DNA from: Macrocystis pyrifera
Lineage: Eukaryota > Sar > Phaeophyceae > Laminariales > Laminariaceae
Length of the DNA stretch: 64,000 bases
NCBI GenBank assembly: GCA_031763025.1
Contig: JASSKH010000001.1
Location: 20,127,142 to 20,191,141, forward strand
Direction: 5' to 3'
Below the pieces are notes generated by a model that made no database searches, was not told the origin of the DNA, and saw only the letters and a list, made by a program, of their open reading frames with translations. A program made the position numbers and the translations under genes. Shown piece after piece: positions 11,664 through 22,585 of this stretch; position 1 is the first letter of the stretch, and each line of letters starts with the position of its first letter.

Positions 11664-12341
11664 CGATACTCAGCTTAGATTAGACGCCATCCGCAAACGG
11701 CGTCTCTTCTTCGCGGGGGGGGGGTGGCACGGCAAAGCAAGGATCGATTACCCAGTCGGGTAATGTTCGGGACGATGGCTGGTGGGGAGAACCCGAGACC
11801 TGGCGGACAGGTTAAGACTTGGCATAGATGCATAGTCGAAGACCTTAGGGAGTTCCGAGCCACCGAAGGGTCGACGGGACTTGCCCCCTTGGTGTTTGGA
11901 GTTGAGACCGCGCTGTGGCCCACTGCTGCGAAAAAAAAGGCGGGGAAGTGGTACCGGGGGATTCTCGAAGCAGCCGAACGGTTAAGGGTGAGGTGGCACG
12001 AGGCTGAGGCTGAGCTGAGTAGACAGCGCCGCGCATCCGCCGTAGGTGGTGTCCAAGGGAATGGGGGGAGGAGGGGCAACAAGAGGAGTAGCAGAAAACC
12101 CGACCAAGGGAATGCGGAGAGGGGGGGGAACAGGAGTAGAAGGGAAACTGCAGTGGACGAAAGTAGGAGGGAGATGGCAGACAGGGTAGCAAGGTACCGG
12201 GCAGACTGGGAAGTAGAACATGCCTATACTACTCGTACCAACTGGTGCAGCTGGTTCGAACGTGGTCTTCCTTTGTCTTCCTTTTGTTTTTGTTTATTTT
12301 TGTTTCATTTTATTTTCTTTTTTTGCGCTGACCCTATGTGA
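11664..12341 (+). CDS. LINE ORF2 C-terminal tail, frameshifted
   Basis: C-terminal part of a LINE polyprotein. It opens with LDAIRKRRLFFAG in one frame and continues after a ten-G run (about 11716-11725) in another frame as ARQSKDRLPSRVMFGTM, then REFRATEGST and AGKWYRGILEAAERLRVRWH. The last part becomes Arg/Gly-rich and ends at 12341. The same blocks occur at 57549-57941 on the minus strand (MFRTMAGWENPG, FQATEGST, KSGKWYRGVVEAA), so this is a real conserved protein tail. In many LINEs a similar arginine-rich tail follows the reverse transcriptase. The reverse transcriptase core is not visible upstream; 11240-11660 has open frames but no motif I recognise. The G-run frameshift marks it as dead. 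Confidence 0.65.
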
Positions 12342-13237
12342 TTTTCATTTTATTTATTTTTCTTAGTTTCTCGGATTGATAAGCCTTATTGAAGGAGTCG
12401 CGTGGCGTGAGTGGATGTCGAGCCTGCTTTGCTTGCTTCGTATTATCTGACGCCGAAGGGCCGGACATGGTTGACGAACGCTGGACAGAGGCGGCAGACA
12501 GGGTAGCAAGGTACCAGGCGGACCAGCAGGGAGACCCTGGCTGTGCCACTCGTACCATAAACTGCTGCCGCTACCTGGGGGATGCTCTGTGCTTTTGGTT
12601 TGCCTGTTATTTTCCCTTGGTTCTTACTGTAGTCTTACTCTGTTGACTATTAAGAGTGGTGTTTTCTTTTTCCTTTTTTCCAGTTCGTTCTTTTCAAGTG
12701 TCTGCCAGATCCCCTGCGGGGGGGCACGAAGGTTTGTTTCTTAGGCAGTTTCCTATGCGGTTCGATTTCGAGCTTCAGATTTGTATTTTTCGATCCAAAA
12801 AATGAATGACCCTGCTTATGCAGTCCAAATATGCAAAATCCGACCGGAATTTTTTCGATTTGAGAATCCGATGACCCAAGAATCGAACCGCATAGGAAAC
12901 GGCCTTAGATATCTATATTTTTTCTTTTTTCTTTTTTCTATTTCGAATTGTCTTTGTTTTTTTTTCTCTTTGTTTCGATTCGTTTCTCTAGGTCATGGAA
13001 TGTTTATGTCGTGCCTGTCGTACGCAGTATGATGACATGGCATTGCATTGCATACGTGGCAACGTAGTATCTCTGTGGCGTAGCTTTGTGACCGCAGAAG
13101 TAAGTCTTGTATCTCTTCTATTAATATTAATAGGATTGAAGAATCGGCACGGACACGGGTTGTGCTGGATGTCGACGGGTAGAAAGAACGGTTTATAATG
13201 ATGTGAAGAAAACAACAACAACAACAACAACAACATT
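12342..13237 (+). mobile_element. LINE 3' UTR ending in (AAC)n
   Basis: The 3' UTR of the LINE above. A ~22-bp piece (GCAGACAGGGTAGCAAGGTA) at 12177 recurs at 12501, then come conserved blocks: GGTTTGCCTGTTATTTTCCC, a T-rich stretch, CAAGTGTCTGCCAGATC, TTCGAATTGTC, CTAGGTCATGGAATG, GATGACATGGCATTGCATTG, and GTCGACGGGTAGAAAGAACG, ending in an (AAC)n run at about 13212-13236. Related tails lie at 6.6, 37.4, 38.3, 41.0, 45.1 and 56.3-57.0 kb. This copy is interrupted by a MITE at 12744-12904 and carries a double TATTAATATTAATA gain at about 13118. Confidence 0.75.
12744..12904. mobile_element. PIF/Harbinger-like MITE in LINE 3' UTR
   Basis: About 160 bp with long inverted ends: GGCAGTTTCCTATGCGGTTC on the left, and on the right the complement of GGCCGTTTCCTATGCGGTTC. 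TTA stands on both sides (12741-12743 and 12905-12907). The insertion is absent from the corresponding place in the LINE tails at 41.3, 56.6 and 56.9 kb, which run straight from GGTTTGT into the T/A-rich part. A 3-bp TTA duplication and a GGC start fit the PIF/Harbinger superfamily. Confidence 0.75.
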
Positions 13238-13239
13238 GG

Positions 13240-14038
13240 AGGCCGAAAACGTCATCCATCACCCTACTCCCAGCAGTAGAAAGCTAGCTAACGAGTGAGT
13301 AGTACCTATCCGGAGGAAGTACAAGCGCAACGCTTGTGTGGCAGTTCGGTGCCTCACGCCGTGGGTCCACCATGACCATTTTCGATGTTTTTCAGGGCTG
13401 CACAGCAACAAGCAGGTGTACCTCATACAATGCAGCTACATACTCGTTGTCATATATACGTGCGACCTCATTTTTTCCGATAAACATCTTACTTTTAGTA
13501 TTATGTACAGCCAGCCGTACAGCGACGACAGTTAACACCTGTGTAAAAGTTGTATCGTACTCGTGTTCAAACTCGCAACGCATTCTCGGTTACTGGTACA
13601 TACGCACGGGGTAGAAGGTACGAGAGTGTCATATCCTTCCCTGTAGTCTCCCTCCCTACCGAGCCTCGGATGGTTCCGAGGGTGTGGCGATGCTGGCGTG
13701 GCTGCAGTTGCCCCGATATAGCTAGTAGTGTACAACAGCAGCACATGTCTGTGCTCACCACTTGCATGCCCATATTCAGGCTGAGGGGACAGATTTTTGC
13801 TTTCGCCAAGACATCCTACAGCAAGCCACTTCATAAATCTCAGCGGAGTCTTCACGTGGATATGACTGACAGCAACAGAAAAAAAAGGCAAAAAGTGGGC
13901 CCTGTTATACGTAACGGATCTTTTACTTTAGTGCGACGTGTATCCCCTTTCACCCTCTCACAGCAGTAGATTTGGACTGCTGTACAGAAACAAATACCAC
14001 CCTGTCCCTAAATATAAAGGACGTTTGAATACTATGAC
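13240..14038. other. Unassigned sequence
   Basis: Open frames exist on both strands but none shows a domain, and splice signals do not single out one strand. No repeat family is recognised. Confidence 0.4.
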
Positions 14039-14040
14039 TA

Positions 14041-14146
14041 TTACGGAGGACGATAGTAATAAGGACCAAATATTGTTAGTAAAAATATGTAAATATATAG
14101 GTTTTTATGTATACTTAAAGGTCCTATTGACTATGGACCCCCGTAA
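14041..14146 (+). mobile_element. TA-flanked palindromic MITE, copy 6
   Basis: Left end TTACGGAGGACG after CTA, right end CCCCCGTAA with the right TA lost. Plus orientation (AAAATATGTAAATATATAGG in the centre). Confidence 0.85.
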
Positions 14147-14149
14147 AAA

Positions 14150-15180
14150 TATACACACGGATTTTATTTCTATTAACAGGGACAGCGGTATCTACAGTAA
14201 CTCTAGTTTCAAATGGCATTTCCCCGAAACGGGAGTCCGGTGTTTACCAGTAACGGTTGCTATTACTCAACAGGTTAGGACATGCCGTACAAGCAAGCAA
14301 GCGCCTTACAAGCCCCGAACCGAAGGTAGGTAGGTATATGCATGCACCAACTTCTCGCAGTTCATTTCGATTCACGGACCATTTCTTCGTGGTTTCTCGC
14401 ATACGCGTTATATTTCCAGGTGCATATTTTAGAGCGTCCACGCGGATTGTGAAAACAGATATCGCATACTAAAAACAATACCTGGCGCAAAAAATGGGCC
14501 CTTTTGGAGTGTGTCGATTCTGCCAATGTTGCGTAACTCGCCTAAAACCAGGGGGGGGGAAAAAAGGTCGTTGGGAAAAAGCCTTCTAAACAATACGAGG
14601 CAAGAAGGCGCGGAACCCTTGCCGCAATAAAACGCAAGGCGCGTGCCGTGGTGGGGGGGGGGGGGAGGGGACAGACTACTTTGTGACCCCGGGTGATCTG
14701 AGTTGAGAATATATAGGGTTAGGGAGCAGGAGAAAGAAGGGCGAAGATCATAAATAGTCGACGGTGCATAAGCGATACCAGTACTGTTCTTGAAAATGTT
14801 GTTGTTTTCACATTAAGTCAAGTCCTAAATATTGAGTCCGTGCTCACAGGACAGGACAGGCTCCAAAAACAGGAGATGAATTGTACTTAAGGGGAAACAA
14901 ATAAAGCCAAATCAAATCACATGATAATTCGGAAAACAGAAAAGCAGCCAAATACACATTTTAGGGCTGAAACACAGCGTACACCTTCAGCAGGAAAAAA
15001 GTCAAATCCTTGCACGATTTGCAACCTACCTACAGTACTAGTAGTATAAACTACCATGGGTCGGCATACGAAAAACAAAACGAAAGAAAAAAGAAACAGA
15101 ATGAAGTAAAGTGATTTGAAATGAAGCACATCAAAACATAGCAAAAGTGGTCAAATCCCAAAGATAAAGAAGAGAAGAGC
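14150..15180. other. Unassigned sequence with G-runs
   Basis: No gene is supported. It holds two short G-runs (about 14551 and 14652-14668) and A-rich stretches near 15060-15100. Confidence 0.4.
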
Positions 15181-15189
15181 AAGACTTAT

Positions 15190-15380
15190 CACGGTATATT
15201 GACGGGACGGGAGCGACTGTAACGGCGGGACGGGACGGTAAAGTCGTCGAACTGGCCCCGTCGTCCCGTACCGTCGACAAATTCTCTGACCGTCGTCACT
15301 TACCGTCCCGTCCCGCCACAAAACTCTGTCCCGTTGTACTTCCTTTACCGTCCCGTCCCGTCCAGAAAACCTCCCGTTGG
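15190..15380. mobile_element. hAT-like repeat with CCGTCCCG words, left part
   Basis: Degenerate repeats of the word CCGTCCCGTCCCG and its complement GACGGGACGGG at irregular 30-45 bp spacing. The block continues after the inserted hAT at 16428, so the two parts were once one element of about 950 bp. The outer ends are not clear. Assignment to hAT rests on the word pattern shared with the better-defined hATs here. Confidence 0.5.
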
Positions 15381-16419
15381 TAGGGCTGTGAGTCGGTAAC
15401 ATTTGACGACTACTGCCTGTAATAACTTTAGTAGTCGCCAGTCCGCGAAGCCAGCCGACCAGCCCAGAGCAAAAAGAGCCCCCCCCGCTGGAGGCAAAAA
15501 CTACGCTATTCGGCTTCACATGACAAAAAAAACGGCTTCTAAACTAAAAAAAAAAAAAAAAAAAATACGACCTAGGTTAACGTACGTTTCAACGCAAAAA
15601 CAAAAGAGGTTCAGCTTACACACCAAGAGTAAAAAAAAAAATGAGCAGTACAATAAATGTACCAAGTAGTTCCACCCCGGACTATAGGACCCCGTGACAG
15701 CAAGTGTTTCAGTCGCACTATTACCTCACGGGGATACCAGCATAGCAGCGAATTCATCACGAAGCGAGCGGTGCATAAGATATGCCCAGAAGAAAAGATC
15801 TTGAACCCCTCGGCGATGCTAATATTTTATAAAAGTCGCTCCCAACCTTGCGCGAAACGCGCGCGTTGATGATGACGGCAAGTCCTAAACCATATATCAT
15901 GGAACATCATACGAAAGACAAAGAGTTTTCGCAAACTAAACAGAGACATGTCATACTAAGTGAGGAAGCTACTCGATGGACTCACAACTACAGTACGGCA
16001 TAGACTCAGACGATTCGTCGGACGCCAGCTCTATAATAGCATACCGCCCCGCTTTCCCTGCCCACCCCCTATTAATAGTCGAAAGAAAAGACACCACCAT
16101 CCAATGCGTCGTTTTCAAAAGGTGTAATGGTTGGTCAAGTTGGTATCGAGAGAGATAGATGGCCTGCTCCGCCATGGGTGCGTGTGTGTGCGTATGGATC
16201 TCTCGCCGCGCGCTGCAGTACCGCAAGGAATGTGAGGGTACCCGCAGCCGTCCGCAGCAATTCATGTCAAAGAGTTGTATCCCGCATAAATAACGCCTTC
16301 CTATAGTTGAGGAAACCCAGTAGGTCCGAAAGTCACTACCTCTGTTTCACGACTGACTATTAGGCCGACTATTAATAGTAACTAGTCGGTGACTCAAGTC
16401 GTGCCAACTCACAGCCCTA
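15381..16419. mobile_element. hAT element with perfect 8-bp duplication
   Basis: Inverted ends TAGGGCTGTGAGTCGGTAAC (left) and TTGGCACGACTTGAGTCACC-like sequence ending CTCACAGCCCTA (right). The flanking 8 bases CCCGTTGG are identical on both sides (15373-15380 and 16420-16427). This is the hAT signature. The interior of about 1.04 kb repeats words such as GACTAGTCGG near the ends but holds no transposase, so it is non-autonomous. A relative with ends of the form AGGCCTGTG(A/G)GT lies at 24.1-25.3 kb. Confidence 0.85.
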
Positions 16420-16427
16420 CCCGTTGG

Positions 16428-17170
16428 ACAACACCGTCCCGTTCCGTTGATAAAATCACTCCCGCTCTCCCTTTCCGTCCCTTCGCGTCGAGATACCGTT
16501 ATTCACTGTCCCGTCCAGTCGTCCAAACCTGCACTCCCGCCAACAAAACTTCTCCAATATTCACTCCTGCCCGTGGTTTTTTGCCGTCTATTCCCACCAA
16601 GAAGTACGAAATTCCAAAGTTCATACTTTCCAAATATTTTTCTATACAAAAAATCCGTTGTATTTTTTTTTTTTCGCAGCAGAACTGGTAGTTACGTGAC
16701 ATTAAAATCACGAATTGACGATATTATGACAACATGACACTTCGAAGTATGAAAGGTTAAAAACGATTGATAATCGAATCAGATTTCATTACTTACAAGT
16801 AATCTGTACGAATCCTCATACTTCCGATGGCAAAATGAACACTATTAACACTAACAACCTAAAGCTGTCTTACCCACCACACAAACATACATCATCACAC
16901 ATCATCACACACCAAAAACCCACACAGGAACAGCACCAAAATCCTGTTCGTTGTATTTTACCGTCCCGTCCCGTCGTGAAAACGAAAACCATTGTACTGT
17001 ACCGTCCCGTCCGGTCGTTAAAATCCATCCCGTTGAAATTTATTGTCACGCCCCGTTGAGAAATTGTGCACCCACTGTTCCGTCCCGTCCCGTTCCGCCA
17101 ACTAGTTTTGTCGTCCATCTAAATTTGTCGTGTCCCGTCTTCATTTAATCCCCCGCCAAAGACAAGTCAA
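16428..17170. mobile_element. hAT-like repeat with CCGTCCCG words, right part
   Basis: Continuation of the block at 15190-15380, with CCGTCCCGTCCCGTCGTGAA-type repeats. Positions about 16590-16900 are ordinary A/T-rich sequence between two word-rich arms. That is the arrangement of a non-autonomous hAT with subterminal repeats. No protein is recognised. Confidence 0.5.
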
Positions 17171-17199
17171 AACAGTCCCTCCCGTCTCGATAGTCAGTC

Positions 17200-17950
17200 A
17201 GTCACTCTGAACAAAACAAGCCTTGGGGAAGAGCTACGCACACGTACAAAAGCAGACGAACGCAAACGAACGCAGAGAAAATAAGGAAACAAGGAAAAGG
17301 AAGCAAAGCAAAAGCGAAGCGAAAGAGCTACGAGTAAACAGGAAAAGTAAATAAATGCAGAATGTGTTGGTCGTTGTACCCGTGAGTCCCACCGCAAACT
17401 GAAAAAGCCACTCGAAACTGAAAACCAACCGCCCCGTGCGCGTATAACGTAAATTATGATCACCAGCACGTATCGTATACCAACTGTGGAAATAGCATTA
17501 ATAATACAGTAGTTACACCTGTAATAATAATAGCCGAGACATACGGCAATCTGCTCAACTGGTGACGGAGTTATGGACACCTGCAATCGAGAGCTATAAT
17601 CTGGCCACCCGCCTCAGGGCAAAGATCTGCGTATGATGGCGCTCAACGGAGATGGTGCGATGGTCACAACGTCACAACTTTACGGCAGCAGCATTGCTCG
17701 CTATCAAAAATGCATCAACGAATGTCATTACGAATGCTCCCGTACGTATGGTGTTACGAGCGGTGTTACGTTGGTGTTACCCGTACATTCCAATCGATGC
17801 TACTGGATGCAAGCGGTTCAGCCGTTCAGAGCTCAGGCAGCTGCAACCTGCCACTCCCTGGATGGATTAACGTGTACAGCAGCAGCAGTAGTGCTGTACA
17901 TAAACACCTGGTGTGTGCCCCATAACCTATTGTAACACCTGGTTTGATAA
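17200..17950. other. Unassigned sequence
   Basis: No supported gene. Frames on both strands are open over short distances only. Confidence 0.4.
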
Positions 17951-17963
17951 TACGAGAGTGGAG

Positions 17964-18057
17964 GCCTTTGGTACTGCAGTCCCAATTGGGGGACAAACCA
18001 GTTTAATTCCAAGTGGTTTGTCCCCAAATCGGGACTGCATGCAGTAGTACTAAAAGG
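17964..18057. mobile_element. piggyBac-like palindromic MITE, diverged copy
   Basis: Palindrome with CCTTTGGTACTGCAGTCCC and GGGGGACAAACC on the left arm and GGTTTGTCCCC, GGGACTGC and TACTAAAAGG on the right. It is the same family as 27620-27708 and 55947-56035, but the TTAA flanks are lost. The right arm has an extra ~8 bp (ATGCAGTA) not present in the other copies. Confidence 0.7.
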
Positions 18058-18485
18058 CATCAAGCCACCACCATGGTATCATGTTGCACATTGCTATTGC
18101 GACCAGACAATAAACCTGTCCAAGCTATGTTTAGCGGTCTGCGCCGGCGCACATTGCTGGGTTTACAGCGATTGCTGTACTACGCTGTTGCTTACCCGGG
18201 TATACCTGGTACAATGTTGACGATTTTCCAACACTCCGAGAACTCAGCCCTGAATCTCGCCAGCGCTTCGATACAGCAGAAAGACGGAGCGAGAGTCAAA
18301 CTTACCGCATCTCCGGCTATACTAAAAGTACATGTATACGTGCGTATACTAGGATTGTATCGCGCCGGTACGATTCAGTAGGTATAAATACCCTAAATAC
18401 CCTTGGGTAGTCAGTCGTATTCAGTATTCAGTATTACCGGTACGTACGTAGAAAGTATTTTAGTTGGTACCTGGTACCAGGTATA

Positions 18486-18812
18486 GCCGGCGTCCCCGGT
18501 GGCTTGGTAGGCGGTGGCTTGGTAGGTGGTCCGCCTGCCTATCAAGATCAGTTTCGTGGGTTCAAATCTCACCGAGTGCATGCTCGTAGGGACTTTTTCT
18601 TGGATAAAAATTGATAAGCGGAAAGCGCGAGAGCGTGAGTTAGCTACATTCGATGAAAATGGACGAGCAGTGGGAATGCTGAACCCTATGCGCGACAAAA
18701 AATAAAGGCACGTACCGGGGGGGAGAAGGGACTACACCTGTGACCACGGCTTGTCCAGAAGATCGTCGAGGGTAAAACCTCCTACGAGTTGGGCTCGAAA
18801 GTAAAAGTGACG

Positions 18813-18817
<5 letters not shown>
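18486..18817 (+). mobile_element. tRNA-derived SINE, full-length copy
   Basis: The head GCCGGCGTCCCCGGTGGC has an A-box-like TGGCTTGGTAGG (duplicated by a 15-bp slip) and a B-box-like GGGTTCAAATCTC. The body ends GTAAAAGTGACGATAAA. The tail runs into a TA microsatellite, and the 4.1-kb element is inserted directly beyond it. RNA polymerase III transcription would be expected from the two boxes. Confidence 0.85.
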
Positions 18818-18849
<32 letters not shown>

Positions 18850-18889
18850 AGGCTTTCCTTCGGAGTGGGTATTCCGTCGTTTCTTGTAC

Positions 18890-19100
18890 AAATACATTTA
18901 GTTTGGTTGGCTTTGGGCTATGACGCCAATTGCAGTTTTGGTTGGCTTTGGGCTTTGACGCCAATTGCAGTTATATTGCAATTGGGGGAATAGCCCAAAG
19001 CCAACCAAACTAAATGTTATGACGCCAATTGCAGTTATATTGCCAGTTATATTGCAATTGGGGCAATACCCAAAGCCAACCAAACTAAATGTATTTGTGT
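18890..19100. repeat. Fold-back end of the 4.1-kb element, copy A
   Basis: Arms of TTTAGTTTGGTTGGCTTTGG and its complement, with inner pieces GACGCCAATTGCAGTTATA repeated in both directions. The whole forms a ~200-bp imperfect palindrome ending with ACAAATACATTTAG / CTAAATGTATTTGT. The same structure is present at 32880-33090. It may be a separate palindromic element captured near one end. Confidence 0.7.
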
Positions 19101-19554
19101 AAAAGAAACGGTGAAGGATGTAATACTAGCGTTTATTTGTGAATGTAACGTGAAACGCAAGATCGGGTGACGCAAGAGTAAGAATGGCATTCGTCTAATA
19201 ATAAGGATAACATATTTCATCAGTGCGGGGGGAGAGAGTGGAGTAGTGCATGGCATGTGGATGATATACAACATACAGGCTGTTGTTTCAAGGAAGGTTC
19301 GGGACAGAGGGGAAAGCAGCAGTGTCGGCAACGACAACGGTTATGGAAATGTTGTATAGTTGCTGGGCGGCCGCGATTTCGATTTAGCCAGCATAGGGGT
19401 TTGGATGAGACATGGTATGTAAATAGTCTTCCAGGCTGCTGTAGTAACGAGGCGGGAGGCCCAGAATGTGGATATGTCCGCTGTTGAACCCGTTGGGTAT
19501 GTGTAGGGAGAAATAGTCGTGATTTTGGGAAATGTGGGAACAATTTGTTGCCTC

Positions 19555-19717
19555 TCATTCGTCCTGGATGGAGACAATCTGCTTGGCGTACTGCTTCGGA
19601 ATTCCGCGAAGCCCTGGAGCAGGCGAAATGGAAGGGAGTCTTCTTGCGCTTGATGATGATGTCTCCGTCTTTGATGGTGGAGTCCGTCAGGCGGCAGTTG
19701 TAGCACTTGCCACCGAC
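19555..19717 (-). CDS. Zinc-finger exon (C-x2-C...H-x2-C), copy A
   Basis: Reads GGKCYNCRLTDSTIKDGDII followed by IKRKKTPFHFAC. The pattern C-x2-C, ~23 residues, H-x2-C matches the spacing class of PARP-type zinc fingers, a tentative family call from motif shape only. Directly after HFAC the frame that looks protein-like changes: LRGIPKQYAKQIVSIQDE then stop is one base out of register, so the exon is frameshifted or differently spliced. Both copies share this, so it predates the duplication. A pyrimidine tract and an AG precede GTCGGTGGC in the sense direction. Confidence 0.5.
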
Positions 19718-19989
19718 CTGGTCGAAGTAAACAGGGTGCGCGGGGCGGGAGTGGCGTGCAGGAAATGGCGGGGGAGGGGGAAGGGGGGGGGGGGGGGGGG
19801 CAGAGTTCAGTATTTGTACTGCTCTACAGCGGCACAACAGCAGTACGTAATCGCTTGCTATACAACGGCAGCAGCAGCAGCAGAAGCAGCAAGTACATGG
19901 GTAAAACGCAGCAGGAAAACGGCCAAAACACTTTTTAACGTACCAAAACGACCATTTGGGTGCAAAAACGACCAAGAAAAACAGTAATC

Positions 19990-20890
19990 CGAATACATAA
20001 GAACAATCAGTGGATATTGAGCCAGCAATAGCACAGTATCAGCAGCAGCAGCAGCAGCAGCCGCAACGGCTTCGAGCAGTGGTTGCGGCAGCATTAGCAA
20101 CATTAGCAGCAGCAGAAGCAGCAATGGATCGCCGCAGCGTTGGCAGCAGTAGCGGCATAGCAAAGATATGATAAAAAAGAAGAAACAAAGTATGTACCCT
20201 GGTATGCCGCGACCGCAAAAACTACGGAATTTCATTGGCGAAACAAAAATATGTACACACAAATGACCAGCATGATGTACAACGCAGCAGCAGCACCACA
20301 GCAGCGTAGCAGCTATATGGAAAGAACGAAGCCCAAAACGAGAAAAAGCAGTACGTACGCAAAATGCAGCAGCAACATGACCAAAATATGTTTTCCAGGT
20401 ACCCAAACGACCATTTAGGTACAAAAACGATCAAGAAAAACAATAATCCGAGTACATGCGAACATCCAGTGGATATTGCGGCAGCATTATTATTGGCATT
20501 AGCAGCAGCAGCAGCAGCAGCAACGGATCGCCGCAACGTTGGCTGCAGCAGCAGCAGCATAACAACGATATGAAAAGGAGGAAGAAAAAAACTACGTACC
20601 CTGGTCGGCCGCAATCGCAAAACGTACGGTAATTATTGACCATACAGAAATATGTACACACACACGAGTGTAATACACACACGAATCACGTCCAGCATGA
20701 TGTACGGCAACAACGCAGCAACACCACAAAAAAAATCGTTGACGATACAGAAATATGTACACACGCACAAGTGCACACAAATCATGTCCAGCATGATGTG
20801 TACGGGAACAACGCAGCAGCGCCACAAAACGACCAAGAAACACAATTATCCGAGTACATACGAACATTCAGTGAATATTGCGGCACCACT

Positions 20891-20930
<40 letters not shown>

Positions 20931-21934
20931 GCAACGGATCGCCACAGCGTTGGCAGCAGCAGCAGCAGCATAGCAACGATATGAATAGAAGGAAGAAAAA
21001 AAGTATGTACCCCGAGTCCGTCCGAAAAGTATTTTTGGTACCTCACTATAGATAGACCCACCCCCGCATTCTGTACGGCAACAACGCAGCAGCAGCAGCA
21101 TAGCAACAATACGAAAAGAACCAAGCTAAAATACGAGAAAAAGTAGTTCGTACGCAAAATGCAGGAGCAAAACGACCAAAATATATTTTTTACGTATAAA
21201 AAAAAACATTTGGGTACAAAAACGGCCAACGAAAACAATGATCCGCGTTGACAGCAGCAACATAGCAACGATATGAAAATAAGGAAGAAGAAAACTATGT
21301 ACCCTGGTATGCCGCGATCGCAAAACCTACGGAAATTCAGTGACGATACAGAAATATGTACACACACAAGTGCAGCATGATGTACAGCAACAACGCAGCA
21401 GCACCACAGCAGCAGCAAGCAGCAGCATAGCAACGATAGGAAAAAAAATCAAGCCAAAAACGAGAAAAAGCAGTACGTACGCAAAATGCAGGAGCAAAAC
21501 GACAAAAATATTTTTCACGTATCAAAAGAACCATTTGGGTACAAAAACGACCAAAAAAAACAATAATCCGAGTACATACGAACATTCAGTGGATATTGCG
21601 GCAGCATTAGCAGCAGAAGCAGCTACAGCATTAGCAGCAGCAGAAGCTGCAATGAATCGCCGCAGCGTTGGCAGCAGCAGCAGCAGCAGCATAGCAACGA
21701 TATGAAAATATGGAAGAAAAAAAGCATGATGTACCCTATTAATAGTATGCCGCCATCGCGAAACCTACGGAATTTTATTGACATTCCGAAAATATGTACA
21801 CTTCCAGCATGACGCACGGCAACAACGCAGCAGCACTACAGCAGCAGCAAGTGCTCAGCAGCAGCAAGTGCACAGCAGCAGCAAGTGCACAGGAGCAGCA
21901 GGTGCACAGCAGCAGCACTCATGGCGTGGCGCTG

Positions 21935-21967
<33 letters not shown>

Positions 21968-21985
21968 GAAACGAGCAAAGGGGGT
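19990..21985 (-). repeat. CAG/CTG-rich satellite-like array, copy A
   Basis: About five to six diverged units of roughly 300-460 bp. Each carries a CAG/CTG tract, CGGATCGCCGCAGCGTTGGC-like text, GTACATACGAACATTCAGTG, a run near ACCATTTGGGTACAAAAACG, and ACCCTGGTATGCCGCGATCG. It sits between the two zinc-finger exons, so it is either one long intron or an amplified insertion. Long Ser-, Ala-, Cys- and Leu-rich frames through it are by-products of the triplet runs. Confidence 0.7.
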
Positions 21986-22320
21986 ACGTAGGGTCACCAA
22001 AACATGTACACATAGAAATCGTGCGCACCGAAAATGCACCACAGTAGCAGCAGCACTCACATCGTTCGGTGCAGCGGTGACGGCGACAGCTGAATCCTCC
22101 GTTCCTTCGTTCACGTCCCGCAAACAGTTGTGCATGTGCGCGTTCGCGTGCACTGTGTAAGAGGAGCCGACGCAACGCACGAAGGGGAAAGAACGAGCAT
22201 GGATGAGTCCAAAAAATAATAAACGCTTTGAGGTAGCTTTGTATGCAAAAAGGCAATTGAAAACCCCCCAAAAACGTACTGGCAACAGACAGCATTCAAC
22301 AATAGACCCAAGACACTCAC

Positions 22321-22585
22321 CACTGTCAGCAGTCTCGAGGGAGTACGAGACAGTCCCTTCCTTGATCGGGCGAGCACATAACTCGCAGTTGGTTGCCCAA
22401 TACAGGATGATCCCGCCACCATCGCACATGAGATCCTCGCAGGTGGCGAAGGCCACGTTTTTGCCACCAGGCGCGGAGTTCTTGGGCAAGTAAGTAAGTG
22501 CTGGTCCGTGCACCGGTCGCAAACAACAGTCGGCACCAGGTCGGTCTTTGTCGTTGCCGCTCTCTTGCCAGAGGGCGAGGACCAC
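22321..22585 (-). CDS. Zinc-finger exon with Cys pairs, copy A
   Basis: Sense reading includes GGKNVAFATCEDLMCDGGG, then IILYWATNCELCARPIKEGT and VSYSLETADSG. It then meets AGTG|GTGAGT, an excellent splice donor at 22321. CELC plus PIKEGTVSYS resembles the first half of the finger in the other exon (CYNC...STIKDGDIII), so a domain repeat is likely. The upstream limit is uncertain because two frames are open. Its partner in copy B is at 29340-29604. Confidence 0.45.

Noticed and set aside
11845-12221. Minus-strand Pro/Ser-rich frames at 11.8-12.2 kb
   Set aside because: Antisense shadow of the Arg/Gly-rich LINE tail.
20000-21985. CRISPR-like array
   Set aside because: Units are hundreds of bases, diverged, with triplet runs. 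No short identical repeats with unique spacers, and the genome is eukaryotic.
19220-22585. Long Cys-, Ala- and Leu-rich frames through copy A of the 4.1-kb element (and the mirror set in copy B)
   Set aside because: They run through CAG/CTG tracts and intron-like repeat array. Only the cysteine-cluster stretches bounded by splice signals look coding.
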